Source: Nakamurella alba (lineage in GTDB: Bacteria; Actinomycetota; Actinomycetes; Mycobacteriales; Nakamurellaceae). From it: 64,000 nt of DNA. Shown here piece by piece: positions 49,131-57,578 of this stretch (the stretch's first letter is position 1; the number at the start of each line of letters is the position of its first letter). The translations under genes and the position numbers were made by a program. The notes under the pieces are model-generated. The model did no database searches and had not been told where the DNA came from. It worked only from the letters and a program-made list of their open reading frames with translations. The DNA is taken from NCBI RefSeq assembly GCF_009707545.1, contig NZ_WLYK01000002.1:248001-312000 (forward strand), read 5' to 3'.

Positions 49131-50474
49131 TCAGAGCAGGTTGACCACCACGCCCAGGTCCGGCAGCCGGAACAGCCCCCAGGTGCGGACCAGGTCGTCG
49201 GCGGCCTGCTGCGCGTCGACCCCGCGGTCGGCCATGTACCGGGCGATCGCGCCGGCGACCTTCGGCGCGGCGAAGGACGTACCGCTCCACATCGCCCAGC
49301 CGTCGGCGAACGGGTCGACCCCGCTGACCCCGGTCCGGGTGTCACGGACACCACGGAAGAAGGTGCTGACGACGTCCACCCCCGGCGCGCAGGCACTGAC
49401 CCACGGGCCGAAGTTCGAGAACCAGGCGCGGGCCGAGTCGCCGAGCGCCGCCACCCCGATCACTCCTGGAATGGCGGCCGGGTACGCCGGGCGGGAGGAG
49501 GCGTTGTTGCCGGCGGCCGCGACCACCACCGGCCGGTGCGGCAGGCCGGAGAGCGCCTGCACCGCCTGGGTGATCGTCGGCGGCGGGGCGTCGTCCTCGC
49601 TGTAGCCGCTCAGTGACATGTTGACCACGTCGACCTCGGGCACCTCGGCCGCGATCCGGGCCAGCCCGGCCGCCAGGGTGAAGTCGTCGCCGTCGCCGAA
49701 CCCGGTGAGCACACCGATGTTCACGATGCGGGTGTCCGGCGCCAACCGCCGGACGATCCCGGAGATGAAGGTGCCGTGCCCGGCCTCCCGGTCCAGCCAG
49801 AGGTCGCCGTCGCTGTCCGGCACGTCGATGTCGTCGACGTCCTGCGGGGTGGACGCCGGGGTGGTCGACAGGACCGAGCAGGTGGTGGCCAGTTCCGGGT
49901 GATCGGCGACGGAGGTCCCCTCGGCCAACGCCAGGCCGGTGTCGAGCACCACCACCGTGGCGACGGTGCGTCGGGCGGCCGGATCCGCCGGCGACCAGGC
50001 CGGCACCGGCGCGGCGGCCGGCAGCACGGTGCTGGCCATCGGGTTGCCGAGATACGCCGGGTTCCCCAGGTACGCCGGGTTGCCCAGATACGCGGGATTG
50101 CCGAGGTACGCCGGGTTCCCGAGATAGGCCGGGTTGCCCAGGTACGCCGGACTGCCGGTGAACCGGTCACCGAAGAACACCGTGTTCGGATGGATGGCCC
50201 GGAACCCCTTGCGACGCACGCTGTCCAGCGCCTGCAGCGTGTCCTTCACCCGGAGCCGCACCACGTCGAGCACCCGGCCCGCCCGCTCGGCGTCGGGCAG
50301 GAGCTCACCGATCATGTTCTCGTTGCCGTCAAGAGCGCGCAGGTCGACCAGCACCTCACCGGCCCGGTACGCGAACCCGCGACCCGGCGCTGTCTCGCCG
50401 GTGGCGATCCGGGCCTTCTCCAGCCATGCGGAGAGCCGCTCGAACCCGGTCTGCTCCTGGTGCTCCTCGCGCAT
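49131..50474 (-). CDS. Subtilisin-like (S8) serine protease with AYLGNP repeats
   Basis: 447 aa from ATG 50474, preceded by AGGA. No signal peptide or membrane helix, so it should be cytoplasmic. An N-terminal helical domain (residues 1-108) is followed by six AYLGNP repeats (110-145) and the S8 domain. The triad is intact: Asp about 178 (VVVLDTG), His about 233 (GHGTFISG), Ser about 400 (SGTSFAAP); the oxyanion Asn is in AAAGNNAS. It is divergent from the TPR-CHAT gene with 287 bp between starts; TATAAC (minus strand, 50551-50556) is a possible -10. It is part of the protease/sigma module and has no recognisable pro-region. Confidence 0.9.
   Translation of the reverse strand: MREEHQEQTGFERLSAWLEKARIATGETAPGRGFAYRAGEVLVDLRALDGNENMIGELLPDAERAGRVLDVVRLRVKDTLQALDSVRRKGFRAIHPNTVFFGDRFTGSPAYLGNPAYLGNPAYLGNPAYLGNPAYLGNPAYLGNPMASTVLPAAAPVPAWSPADPAARRTVATVVVLDTGLALAEGTSVADHPELATTCSVLSTTPASTPQDVDDIDVPDSDGDLWLDREAGHGTFISGIVRRLAPDTRIVNIGVLTGFGDGDDFTLAAGLARIAAEVPEVDVVNMSLSGYSEDDAPPPTITQAVQALSGLPHRPVVVAAAGNNASSRPAYPAAIPGVIGVAALGDSARAWFSNFGPWVSACAPGVDVVSTFFRGVRDTRTGVSGVDPFADGWAMWSGTSFAAPKVAGAIARYMADRGVDAQQAADDLVRTWGLFRLPDLGVVVNLL
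50042..50149. repeat. 18-bp coding tandem repeat (AYLGNP x6)
   Basis: Six 18-bp units inside the S8 protease gene, differing at a few wobble positions, encode six identical AYLGNP hexapeptides followed by NPM. The amino-acid sequence is strictly conserved while third positions vary, which suggests selection on the peptide rather than very recent slippage. Confidence 0.9.
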
Positions 50475-50761
50475 GCGCTGTCCTGTCGCCGTCGGTGCGG
50501 GTCGATGGATGCCGGTCGCCCCCGACCCGTCGGGTGCGCTCCCAGGTGCAGTTATAGCGCCGGGTGACCGGCCGTCAGCGGGATCCGGGGCGATTGGGGC
50601 CGAACCGGTGACGGCCTCCACCCGTTCTCCCGCAAGGACTGTCCGGCCGGTAGCCTGCCGGTGCGGATGGATCTCCGGCCGGTTGCGGCGATCGGGTCCG
50701 CGGGTGACGAGCGACCGGCGGACGATCCTCCGCCGCACACCGGCCGGACGGCGAGGAGCCC

Positions 50762-53542
50762 ATGGATCTCCTGAGCGACGCCCGCGCCGCGGTCGACGCC
50801 GCACAGTCCGATCCCCGGGAGGCGCTGCGACTGGCTACCGCGGTACTCGACCACGCCGCCGACACCGCCGGCGCAGGCACCGGGCCGACCAGCACCGCCG
50901 GTAGGGACACAGCCGGCCCCGCTCCGATCGGTCCCCCGGCCGTGGCCGCGGCCACCGCGCACTGGGCGATCGGACTGGCCCGTCGCGAACTCGGGGATCT
51001 CGGCACGGCCGAGACCTCGCTCCGGCAGGCGGTGGACCTCGCCTCGGCCGCCGGGGCGACCGCGCTCGTGGCCTCCGTCCGGAGCAGTCTGGCCCTGGTC
51101 CGGACGTACCAGGGCGCGCCCGAGGACGGCCTGGCCGAGCTGGATCTCGCCGAACCGCACCTGGACGGTCCGGAACTGGCGCGGGCCCGGATGCAACGCG
51201 GTCTGATCCTGCAGCGACTGGGGCGGTTGGACGAGGCGCTGGAGCGGTACGCGGCAGCGCTGCCGGTGCTGGAGCAGGCGGGTGACCGGCTGGCCGAGGT
51301 CCGGCTCCGGGTGAACCGCGGGGTCGCGCTGGTGTACCGGAACGAGCTGCCGGCAGCAGATCTCGACCTGGTCCGGGCCAGGGAGCTGGCCATCGGGCTG
51401 GGCCAGGGGCTGCAGGTGGCGGCGTGTTCGCACAATCTCGGGTTCCTGTACGGGCGGCACGGCGACGTTCCGCGCTCGCTCGGTTGGTTCGACCGGGCGC
51501 AGCAGGAGTACACCGATGCCGGTGCGGGTGGTGGCGCCACCGCCGTCCTGCTGGCCGACCGGGCCGAGGTGCTGTCCGGGGCGGGATTGGTCGACGAGGC
51601 GCTTGCCGTTTCCCGGGAAGCACTGGCGCGGCTCTCCGACGGCGGCAACGATGTCGAGATCGCCGAGGCCCAACTGACTCTCGCCCGCAACGCCCGCTCG
51701 GCGGGTGCCCGGGCGGAGGGCGCCGAGCTCGCCCGGCGCGCAGCCACGTCCTTCGCCCTGCTCGGCCGCGACAGCTGGGTGGCCCACGCCCGCTGGATCG
51801 AGGCCGACTGCACCGCGGTCGACGGCGCCGATGGACTGCCGGCCACCGTTGACGCCACTGTCGTTGCCGCCGCCGGCATCGCCGACCTCGCCGGCGCCCT
51901 GGACCGCGCCGGCTGGGCTGCCGATGCCGTCTCGGCCCTGCTGCTGGCAGCCGGGACCGCCCGGTCCGCGGGCGACATCACCGTCGCTGACGGATATCTC
52001 GAGCGCGCCGCGGCGGCGCGCACCGATGCTGCGGCGGCCACCCGGATCACCGGCTGGTACGCCGAGGCCAGGCGACGCCTGCACCTGGGCGACCGGTCCG
52101 GCGCCGCGCGGGCGGCCAGGGACGGCCTGCGGACGGTGACCGCGGTCCGGTCCACACTGGTGGCGGGGGACCTCCGCGCCCACGTGTCGCTGCTGGGACA
52201 GCAACTCGCCGACCTGCTGGTCGCCCTGGCTCTCCGGCACGGTGGCCCCGAGGAGGTCTTCCGGGCGGCCGAGACCTGGCGCGCCGCATCACTGCTCGCC
52301 CCGGTGCGGCCGCCCGCGGACCCGGAACTCGCCCGCCGGTTGGCCGCCCTGCGGGCCGCCGTGGCGGAACTCCGGCCGGATGCCCCGGCGGCCGCCGTCG
52401 CGGTCCAGCGGCAGGAACGGGAGATCCGGGACCTGGTGCGGTCGACACCGGCCACGCCGGCCGCGCGAACGGCGGGGACCGGGGACGCCGGATCGGTCGA
52501 CCCCGCGGCGGTACGGGATGCCCTGGGCGAACGGATCCTGCTCGAGTGGGTCCAGCACGACGGACGCCTGCACCTGCTGCAGATCGCCGCCGGCAGAACG
52601 CATCTCGCAGCCGTCGGTCACGTCGCGGAGATCCGGGAGCTGGTGGCGGACCTGCGTTTCCAGCTGCACCGACTGGCCCGCGGTGTCGGCTCGGAACGAT
52701 CACTGGCGGCCGCCGAAGCGGGACTGGACCGTTCCGCCCGACTGCTCTCGGGCCTCCTGCTCGGGCCGGCGGCCGCCGACCTGCCGGCGTCGTCGGCGGT
52801 CCCGCTGCCCGGCTACTGCGTCCCGCTGCCGCCCGGCGGTGAGCTGGTCCTGATCCCGACCGGTGACCTGCACGGCGTGCCGTGGGCGGCACTCCCGTGG
52901 CTGCGGGAGCGGTCGCACGTCGTCGCGCCGTCCGCCCGGACCTGGGTGGCCGCGGCCTCACGGCACGGGCGTCCCGGACGCGGTGGCCGCACCGTCCTGG
53001 TCGCCGGTCCCGACCTGCCCGGGGCACCCGACGAGATCGGTGACATCTCCGGCCTGCTGCCCGACGCCGTGGTGCTGGCCGGTGCCGATGCGGGGGTCGG
53101 GGCGGTGCTGGAGGCGATCGGAGACCGCAGGACCACCGTGGTGCACGTCGCCGCCCACGGCACCTTCCGCACGGACAACCCGTTGTTCTCCGCCCTGCAA
53201 CTCGCCGACGGCCCGTTGACCGTGTACGACCTGCAGGCGCTCGAGCGGGTCCCACCGGTCCTGGTCCTCGCCGCCTGCGACACCGCGGGCGTCGCGGTCC
53301 GTCCCGGCGACGAGCCCGAGGGCCTGGCGACAGCGCTGCTCTCGGCCGGCGCCGGGACGGTCATCGCCCCGTCGGTGCCGGTACCGGACGACGCGACCGC
53401 CCTGCTGATGCCCGCCCTGCACCGACACCTCGCTGCGGGCGCCGACCCGGCTCGGGCGCTGCGACTGGCCCGCACGCAGAGCGGTGACGGTGGGCCGCGG
53501 GAGCTGGCGGCGCGCAGCTCGTTCGTCGCCCTCGGCGGCTGA
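50762..53542 (+). CDS. TPR-CHAT protein, caspase-like cysteine protease
   Basis: 926 aa. About residues 50-480 are helical TPR-like repeats (for example ARMQRGLILQRLGRLDEALERYAAALP and ACSHNLGFLYGRHGDVPRSLGWFDRAQ). A linker with coiled and Ala-rich parts follows. The C-terminal 270 residues are a CHAT domain with LIPTGDLHGVPWAALPWL, the catalytic His799 in VAAHGTF and Cys839 in LAACDTA, and the GLATALLSAGAGTVIAP core. The dyad is complete, so it should be an active protease. No signal peptide. It heads a plus-strand set with the sigma factor (140 nt later) and the beta-rich protein, and is divergent from the S8 protease. Confidence 0.92.
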   Translation: MDLLSDARAAVDAAQSDPREALRLATAVLDHAADTAGAGTGPTSTAGRDTAGPAPIGPPAVAAATAHWAIGLARRELGDLGTAETSLRQAVDLASAAGATALVASVRSSLALVRTYQGAPEDGLAELDLAEPHLDGPELARARMQRGLILQRLGRLDEALERYAAALPVLEQAGDRLAEVRLRVNRGVALVYRNELPAADLDLVRARELAIGLGQGLQVAACSHNLGFLYGRHGDVPRSLGWFDRAQQEYTDAGAGGGATAVLLADRAEVLSGAGLVDEALAVSREALARLSDGGNDVEIAEAQLTLARNARSAGARAEGAELARRAATSFALLGRDSWVAHARWIEADCTAVDGADGLPATVDATVVAAAGIADLAGALDRAGWAADAVSALLLAAGTARSAGDITVADGYLERAAAARTDAAAATRITGWYAEARRRLHLGDRSGAARAARDGLRTVTAVRSTLVAGDLRAHVSLLGQQLADLLVALALRHGGPEEVFRAAETWRAASLLAPVRPPADPELARRLAALRAAVAELRPDAPAAAVAVQRQEREIRDLVRSTPATPAARTAGTGDAGSVDPAAVRDALGERILLEWVQHDGRLHLLQIAAGRTHLAAVGHVAEIRELVADLRFQLHRLARGVGSERSLAAAEAGLDRSARLLSGLLLGPAAADLPASSAVPLPGYCVPLPPGGELVLIPTGDLHGVPWAALPWLRERSHVVAPSARTWVAAASRHGRPGRGGRTVLVAGPDLPGAPDEIGDISGLLPDAVVLAGADAGVGAVLEAIGDRRTTVVHVAAHGTFRTDNPLFSALQLADGPLTVYDLQALERVPPVLVLAACDTAGVAVRPGDEPEGLATALLSAGAGTVIAPSVPVPDDATALLMPALHRHLAAGADPARALRLARTQSGDGGPRELAARSSFVALGG

Positions 53543-53682
53543 GGACGCATCGGTCGGCACCGCAACCGCATGGCCTGAGGCGGCCACTGACCTCGCGTAC
53601 TGCGCCGATCGGGCGAACCGGACGGCCGTGCGTATCAGGACGGCCGCTGCTCCGCCCTTTCCACGGGGAGAGAGGAGTTGCG

Positions 53683-54414
53683 ATGACCGTCCTGCAGCAG
53701 ACCGGCACCACCGACCGGGCGCCCCGCGTTCCGGGTCAGATCGCACCGTCCGACCCCGGTGAGGTGACCGCCGGTCGATGGATCGAGGAACCACCGCCCC
53801 GCCGCACCGTCGCGGCGCTGCTCGCCGCGGTCGACGACCCCGGTGCCTGGCACGAGCTGGTCGATCGTTACGGGCGCCTCGTCTGGTCCGTCGCCCGAAC
53901 CTTCCGGCTCGACGACTCCACCACCGCCGACGTCACGCAGAACGTCTGGCTCCGGCTGGTCGAGCACCGGCTGCGGATCCGCGAACCCGAGCAGCTCGCC
54001 TCCTGGCTGGCGACCACGACCCGGCACGAGGCGATCGCCGTGCTGCGCGGCCGCAAGCGGGAGTCACCGACCGACTCCGTCCAGGACCTCGAGGACCGCT
54101 CCGTCGCCCCGGTGGAGGACGCCGTGGTCGATGCGTTCGACGACGCCCGCCTGCACGCCGACGTCCGGGTGGCGTTCGGCATGCTGCCGCCGGAGGGCCA
54201 GTTGTTGCTGCGGCTGGTCACGGCGGAACCGAAGATCGGCTACGCGGCCATCGCCGAGATCGTCGGCCGGCCGATCGGCAGCATCGGCCCGACCCGCGGC
54301 CGGCTGCTGGGCGAGCTGCGCAGGCATCTGGCCTCCCTGCAGTCCGGGGAGGATCAGGAGCGCACCGGCCGGGTACCGGTCGGTGCATCGCACGAGAGGG
54401 GAGCCCGTCCGTGA
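53683..54414 (+). CDS. ECF-type sigma-70 factor of the CHAT/S8 module
   Basis: 243 aa. Region 2 (about 50-125) reads DDPGAWHELVDRYGRLVWSVARTFRLDDSTTADVTQNVWLRLVE, and region 4 (about 165-215) reads LPPEGQLLLRLVTAEPKIGYAAIAEIVGRPIGSIGPTRGRLLGELRRHL. The longer N-terminus (about 45 residues) and the C-terminal tail are unconserved. It should recruit RNA polymerase to a dedicated promoter, possibly that of its own neighbours. No zinc-type anti-sigma factor is next to it; the overlapping downstream gene may serve that role. ATG 53683 lacks a perfect ribosome binding site but follows GGGAGAGAGGAG. Confidence 0.92.
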   Translation: MTVLQQTGTTDRAPRVPGQIAPSDPGEVTAGRWIEEPPPRRTVAALLAAVDDPGAWHELVDRYGRLVWSVARTFRLDDSTTADVTQNVWLRLVEHRLRIREPEQLASWLATTTRHEAIAVLRGRKRESPTDSVQDLEDRSVAPVEDAVVDAFDDARLHADVRVAFGMLPPEGQLLLRLVTAEPKIGYAAIAEIVGRPIGSIGPTRGRLLGELRRHLASLQSGEDQERTGRVPVGASHERGARP

Positions 54415-54995
54415 ACCGGAACGACACGACTGCACACGAGGACCCACGAGCGGCTCCCCACCGCAGGGGCCACCACCCGCCGCGGGTGGTGGACGTGCAC
54501 ACGCTCGACGACGACCGGCTCGCCACGCTCCTCGGTGCGGTGCTCGACCACGCGGACCCGGTGCCGCTGCGGGTGACCAGGCGGGCGCACGCACTGGCCA
54601 CCGACGCCGCCACTGCTCCCGATGCGCTCGACATCCCCGAACTGACCACTGATCTCGACCTGGAGCTGGCGCTGCTCACCTTCGACTCCGACCTGCAGCC
54701 GGCCGGCCTGCGGTCCGCGGGGGCGTCCAGCCGGGAACTGCAGTTCGAGACCGGCGGTCACGAACTGGTGCTGCTGGTCACCGGATCCCCGGGCGCCCTG
54801 CGCATCGACGGACAGCTGATCCCTGCCGAGGGGTCCGGGATCGAACTGGCCGGCGCGGTGCCGGGCGAGCACTGGCACGCGGTTGTCGACGACACCGGAC
54901 GCTTCCGTTTTTCATCGGTCGGTGCCCGGCGGGCGCGGATCGTCGTACCCGGCGCGCGCTTCCGTACTCCGGAGTTCGACCTGGGACCGGCCTGA
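54411..54995 (+). CDS. Small protein coupled to the sigma factor (helical N-terminus, beta-rich C-terminus)
   Basis: 194 aa, GTG start overlapping the sigma-factor stop (GTGA). The N-terminal half is helical with DDDRLATLLGAVLDHADPVPLRVTRRAHALATDAA and DLDLELALLTFDSD, a pattern like that of anti-sigma-type regulators but without the HxxxCxxC zinc motif. The C-terminal half is beta-rich (RELQFETGGHELVLLVTG, LRIDGQLIP, GEHWHAVVDDTGRFRFSSVGARRARIVVPG), resembling a carboxypeptidase regulatory-like or transthyretin-type sandwich. No membrane segment. The tight coupling suggests it binds or controls the sigma factor. Family not firmly recognised. Confidence 0.8.
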   Translation: MNRNDTTAHEDPRAAPHRRGHHPPRVVDVHTLDDDRLATLLGAVLDHADPVPLRVTRRAHALATDAATAPDALDIPELTTDLDLELALLTFDSDLQPAGLRSAGASSRELQFETGGHELVLLVTGSPGALRIDGQLIPAEGSGIELAGAVPGEHWHAVVDDTGRFRFSSVGARRARIVVPGARFRTPEFDLGPA

Positions 54996-55070
54996 TCGCG
55001 GCGGCGCTGACGATGTGACGCGCGGCCGTGACCGCACGGCCGTCACCACGGCGTCGACGTGACTCCGCGG

Positions 55071-55129
55071 TCGTGACCACACGGTCGGTGTGACCACACG
55101 GTCGGTGTGACCACACGGTCGGTGTGACG
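55071..55129. repeat. 17-bp tandem repeat array 1 (TCGGTGTGACCACACGG)
   Basis: One partial unit (TCGTGACCACACGG), two perfect 17-bp units (55085-55101 and 55102-55118) and a final partial one. Each unit contains GTGTGACCACAC, whose GTGT and ACAC ends are inverted. Intergenic, upstream of the LacI gene. Confidence 0.85.
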
Positions 55130-55150
55130 GCGATGTCGTCAGGGCAGCGT

Positions 55151-55235
55151 GCCGTCGGATCCACCACGTCGTCGGATCCACCACGCCGTCGGATCCACCA
55201 TGTCGTCGGATCCACCATGTCGTCGGATCTACGCT
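55151..55235. repeat. 17-bp tandem repeat array 2 (GTCGTCGGATCCACCAC)
   Basis: Five consecutive 17-bp units with one to four substitutions (55151, 55168, 55185, 55202 and 55219 starts). The fifth unit ends 15 bp before the -10 box of the LacI gene, so the array covers the expected -35 region and upstream promoter. Confidence 0.88.
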
Positions 55236-55250
55236 GTCGGTCCTGGCGGC

Positions 55251-55256
55251 TACCCT
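55251..55256 (+). promoter_or_regulatory. -10 box of a probable leaderless LacI-family gene
   Basis: TACCCT is exactly 6 nt before ATG 55263 and no ribosome binding site is present. The same TACCCT-6-start layout occurs at the P450 gene. Confidence 0.45.
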
Positions 55257-55262
55257 CGGTCC

Positions 55263-56288
55263 ATGCCCGCCCGGACGAAACGCCCGACGCTGCGGGACAT
55301 CGCCGCAGAGACGGGGTTGTCACCGGCAGCGGTGTCGTACGCGCTGCGCGGGCTCCAGGTCCCGGAGGCCACCCAGGAACGGGTGCGCGAAGCGGCCGAG
55401 CGGCTGGGCTACCAGGTGGACCCGATCGCCCGCGCGCTCGCCTCCGGACGCAGCGGGTACGTCGGGCTGCTCTGCGGGTCGCAGGAGGACAGCTGGCAGC
55501 AGTCGGTGCTGGCCGCCCTGGGCCGCGAGCTGCTGACCGCCGGTCTCGGCGCGCTGATGGTCGACGCGATCAACGATCCGGAGCTGGAGCGTGACCTCGC
55601 CCAGCGTCTGGTGGACCAGCGGGTGGACGCGCTCATCGTGCTGCCGCTGGACCCGGCTGCCCCGCACTGGGCGGAGATCGCCCGCCGCACCGTGCTGGTG
55701 TCCATCGGCGACAGCCTGCCCGGTGCCGCGACGGCGGCAGAGGTGGTGTTCGACAACGTCGCCGGGGTGACCGACGCACTGGGCCGGCTGGCCGCCGCCG
55801 GCCACCGGCGGGTGGCGGTGCTCAGCCCGAACGCGGCCTCCACGCCGGACCGGCCGTCGGAGGCGGTGGTGCACCGGGTGGCACCGGCGCTGGGTCTTCT
55901 CGAGCAGGTCCGGATGTGCCCGCACGACCTCGACGGGGCCACCGAGGTGGCCGCCTCCCTGCTGTCCGGACCGGACCGACCGACCGCGGTGCTGTGCCTG
56001 GCGGACTCCTTCGCCTACGGCGTGTACCAGGCCGCCCGGGATCTCGGACTCCGTGTGCCGGAGGATGTCTCGGTCCTCGGTTTCGACGACCGGCCGGTGT
56101 CGCGACTGCTCAGCCCGCCGCTGTCCAGCTACCGCTGGCCGATGGAGGAGATGGTGGAGGCGGTGGTCCGCCGCACCGTCCGGGCCATCGAGGAGGGCAC
56201 CCGCTCGAAGCGCAAGGTGCTGGACGCGCAGCCGCAGATGCGGGGGTCGGTGGCGCCCCCGCCCGGTCACCAGCCGGGCGCCTCGTAG
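55263..56288 (+). CDS. LacI-family transcriptional regulator
   Basis: 341 aa. The HTH is TLRDIAAETGLSPAAVSYALRG with the hinge ATQERVREAAERLGYQVDPIARALASGRSGYVG, all in the first 60 residues as in LacI proteins. The periplasmic-binding-like ligand domain follows, ending with PEDVSVLGFDDRPVSRLLSPPLSSYRWPMEEM. It should bind palindromic operators and respond to a small sugar-like effector. There is no transporter or catabolic gene beside it, so its target is not obvious; the 17-bp repeat arrays immediately upstream may be its own binding sites. Its 3' end overlaps the convergent xthA by 22 nt. Confidence 0.92.
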   Translation: MPARTKRPTLRDIAAETGLSPAAVSYALRGLQVPEATQERVREAAERLGYQVDPIARALASGRSGYVGLLCGSQEDSWQQSVLAALGRELLTAGLGALMVDAINDPELERDLAQRLVDQRVDALIVLPLDPAAPHWAEIARRTVLVSIGDSLPGAATAAEVVFDNVAGVTDALGRLAAAGHRRVAVLSPNAASTPDRPSEAVVHRVAPALGLLEQVRMCPHDLDGATEVAASLLSGPDRPTAVLCLADSFAYGVYQAARDLGLRVPEDVSVLGFDDRPVSRLLSPPLSSYRWPMEEMVEAVVRRTVRAIEEGTRSKRKVLDAQPQMRGSVAPPPGHQPGAS

Positions 56289-57136
56289 TCGACCACCACG
56301 GCGGCGTGGTCGGAGATCCGCTCGGCGTAGGAGTTCTCCCGGTCCACCCGGGCCGCGACAGCGGTGGCGGCTAGGCCGGGCGTCGCGACCTGGTGGTCGA
56401 TCCGCCAGCCGGCGTCGTTGTCGAACGCCTTCCCACGCCAGGACCACCAGGTGTACGGACCGTCGGCCTCCGGGTGCACCGAGCGCAGCACGTCGACCAT
56501 CTCGCCGTCGGCGAGCAACTCACCGAACCAGGCCCGCTCCTCCGGCAGGAAGCCGACGGACTTGAGATTGGTCTTCCAGGAACGGATGTCGGCGTTGGTG
56601 TGGGCGATGTTCCAATCACCGCAGACGACCAGCTCGCGGCCGGCGGCGGCCGTCTCGCGGATGTGCGCGGTGAGCTGCTTCATGAACAGCATCTTCCCGT
56701 CGTACTTCTCCCCCGCGGTGTCGCCCTTGGGCAGGTAGAGGGAGGCGACGGTGATCCCGCTCGGGGCGTCGGTGGCACCGGGTGGCGTGGCGGCACCGGG
56801 CGAGGTGGCAGCTGCGCCGGGCGAGGTGGCAGGTGCGCCGGGCAGGTCCACCTCGATCCACCGGCCCTCGGCGTCGAAGTCGGCCGATCCGAAGCCGATC
56901 CGGACAGCGGTCGGCCCGACCCGGCTGAGCACGGCGACACCGTTCCGCCCGGCCCGGTCGCCCTCGTGGTAGGAGAACGTCCAGCCGTCGAGGATCTCCG
57001 GCGGCACCAGCGCGACGGGCGAGCGCACCTCCTGCAGGCAGACCACATCCGCGCCGGTCCGGGCCAGCCAGTCACCGAACCCGCGGCGGACCGCGGCCCT
57101 GATCCCGTTGACGTTGAACGTCGCGACCCGCAGCAC
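56267..57136 (-). CDS. xthA: Exodeoxyribonuclease III
   Basis: 289 aa with a GTG start at 57136 and GGGAGG nine bases upstream. It is an AP endonuclease and 3'-5' exonuclease of base-excision repair. Active-site elements are intact: ATFNVNGIRAA, VVCLQEVR (Glu), YLPKGD, VVCGDWNIAHTNADI (Asp, Asn), GWRIDHQVAT (Asp), and SDHAAVVVDYEAP (His). Between strands 6 and 7 there is a 28-residue insert of APATSPGAAATSPGAATPPGA type, produced by an imperfect short DNA repeat at about 56760-56845; it is probably a flexible surface loop. Convergent with, and overlapping, the LacI gene. Confidence 0.93.
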   Translation of the reverse strand: MLRVATFNVNGIRAAVRRGFGDWLARTGADVVCLQEVRSPVALVPPEILDGWTFSYHEGDRAGRNGVAVLSRVGPTAVRIGFGSADFDAEGRWIEVDLPGAPATSPGAAATSPGAATPPGATDAPSGITVASLYLPKGDTAGEKYDGKMLFMKQLTAHIRETAAAGRELVVCGDWNIAHTNADIRSWKTNLKSVGFLPEERAWFGELLADGEMVDVLRSVHPEADGPYTWWSWRGKAFDNDAGWRIDHQVATPGLAATAVAARVDRENSYAERISDHAAVVVDYEAPGW

Positions 57137-57348
57137 CCGCCGACCTCCCGCTCCCGCGCGTCTCCGCCGGACCGGCGGTGCGCGCCGACGATCGTGTCAC
57201 GGGACAGCTGCGGCCCGGACCACGTCGGCCGGTGCCCGCTGTCATCACCGCTGGTGGAACCGGCCCGCCTGCGGCGCGCCGTGACCGGGCTCTCCTCCCC
57301 GATCCCGTCGCCGCAGCCGTTCGCCGACCAATGGCACAGGTGCCATCA

Positions 57349-57569
57349 GGTCGGCAGCGTCCCCGTGAGCGCGCCGCAGCTCCTTGTCGCCCCGACCGTG
57401 GCCGACCGGTCAATTCGGTCGGCAGCCTCCCGGTGAACGCGCGCCGCAGTTCCCGATCGCCTCGACCGGTGGCCGACCGGTCAAGTCAGTTCATCCGGTC
57501 GGCAGCGTCCCGACATCGCGCTGCAGCTCCCTGTCGCCTCAATCGGTGGCCGACCGGTGGCATAGGTAC
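57349..57569. repeat. Long tandem repeat, three units of 68-80 bp
   Basis: Each unit begins GGTCGGCAGC(G/C)TCCC, continues through CGCAG(C/T)TCC..(G/A)TCGCC and ends GTGGCCGACCGGT. Unit starts are 57349, 57417 and 57497. The unit ends (GCCGACCGGTGGCATAGGT) also resemble 57321-57343 (GCCGACCAATGGCACAGGTG), so an older partial unit lies upstream. Confidence 0.85.
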
Positions 57570-57578
57570 TGTGGGGGC

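Noticed and set aside
50042..50149. CRISPR-like or non-coding repeat array
   Set aside because: Units are 18 bp without spacers and encode a strictly conserved hexapeptide inside an intact protease gene.
49131..54995. A gasdermin-type cell-death operon
   Set aside because: CHAT/caspase-like proteases can accompany bacterial gasdermins, but no small gasdermin-like or membrane pore gene is present in or around the module.
55071..55235. CRISPR array
   Set aside because: The 17-bp units are directly adjacent with no spacers, and no cas gene is in the window.
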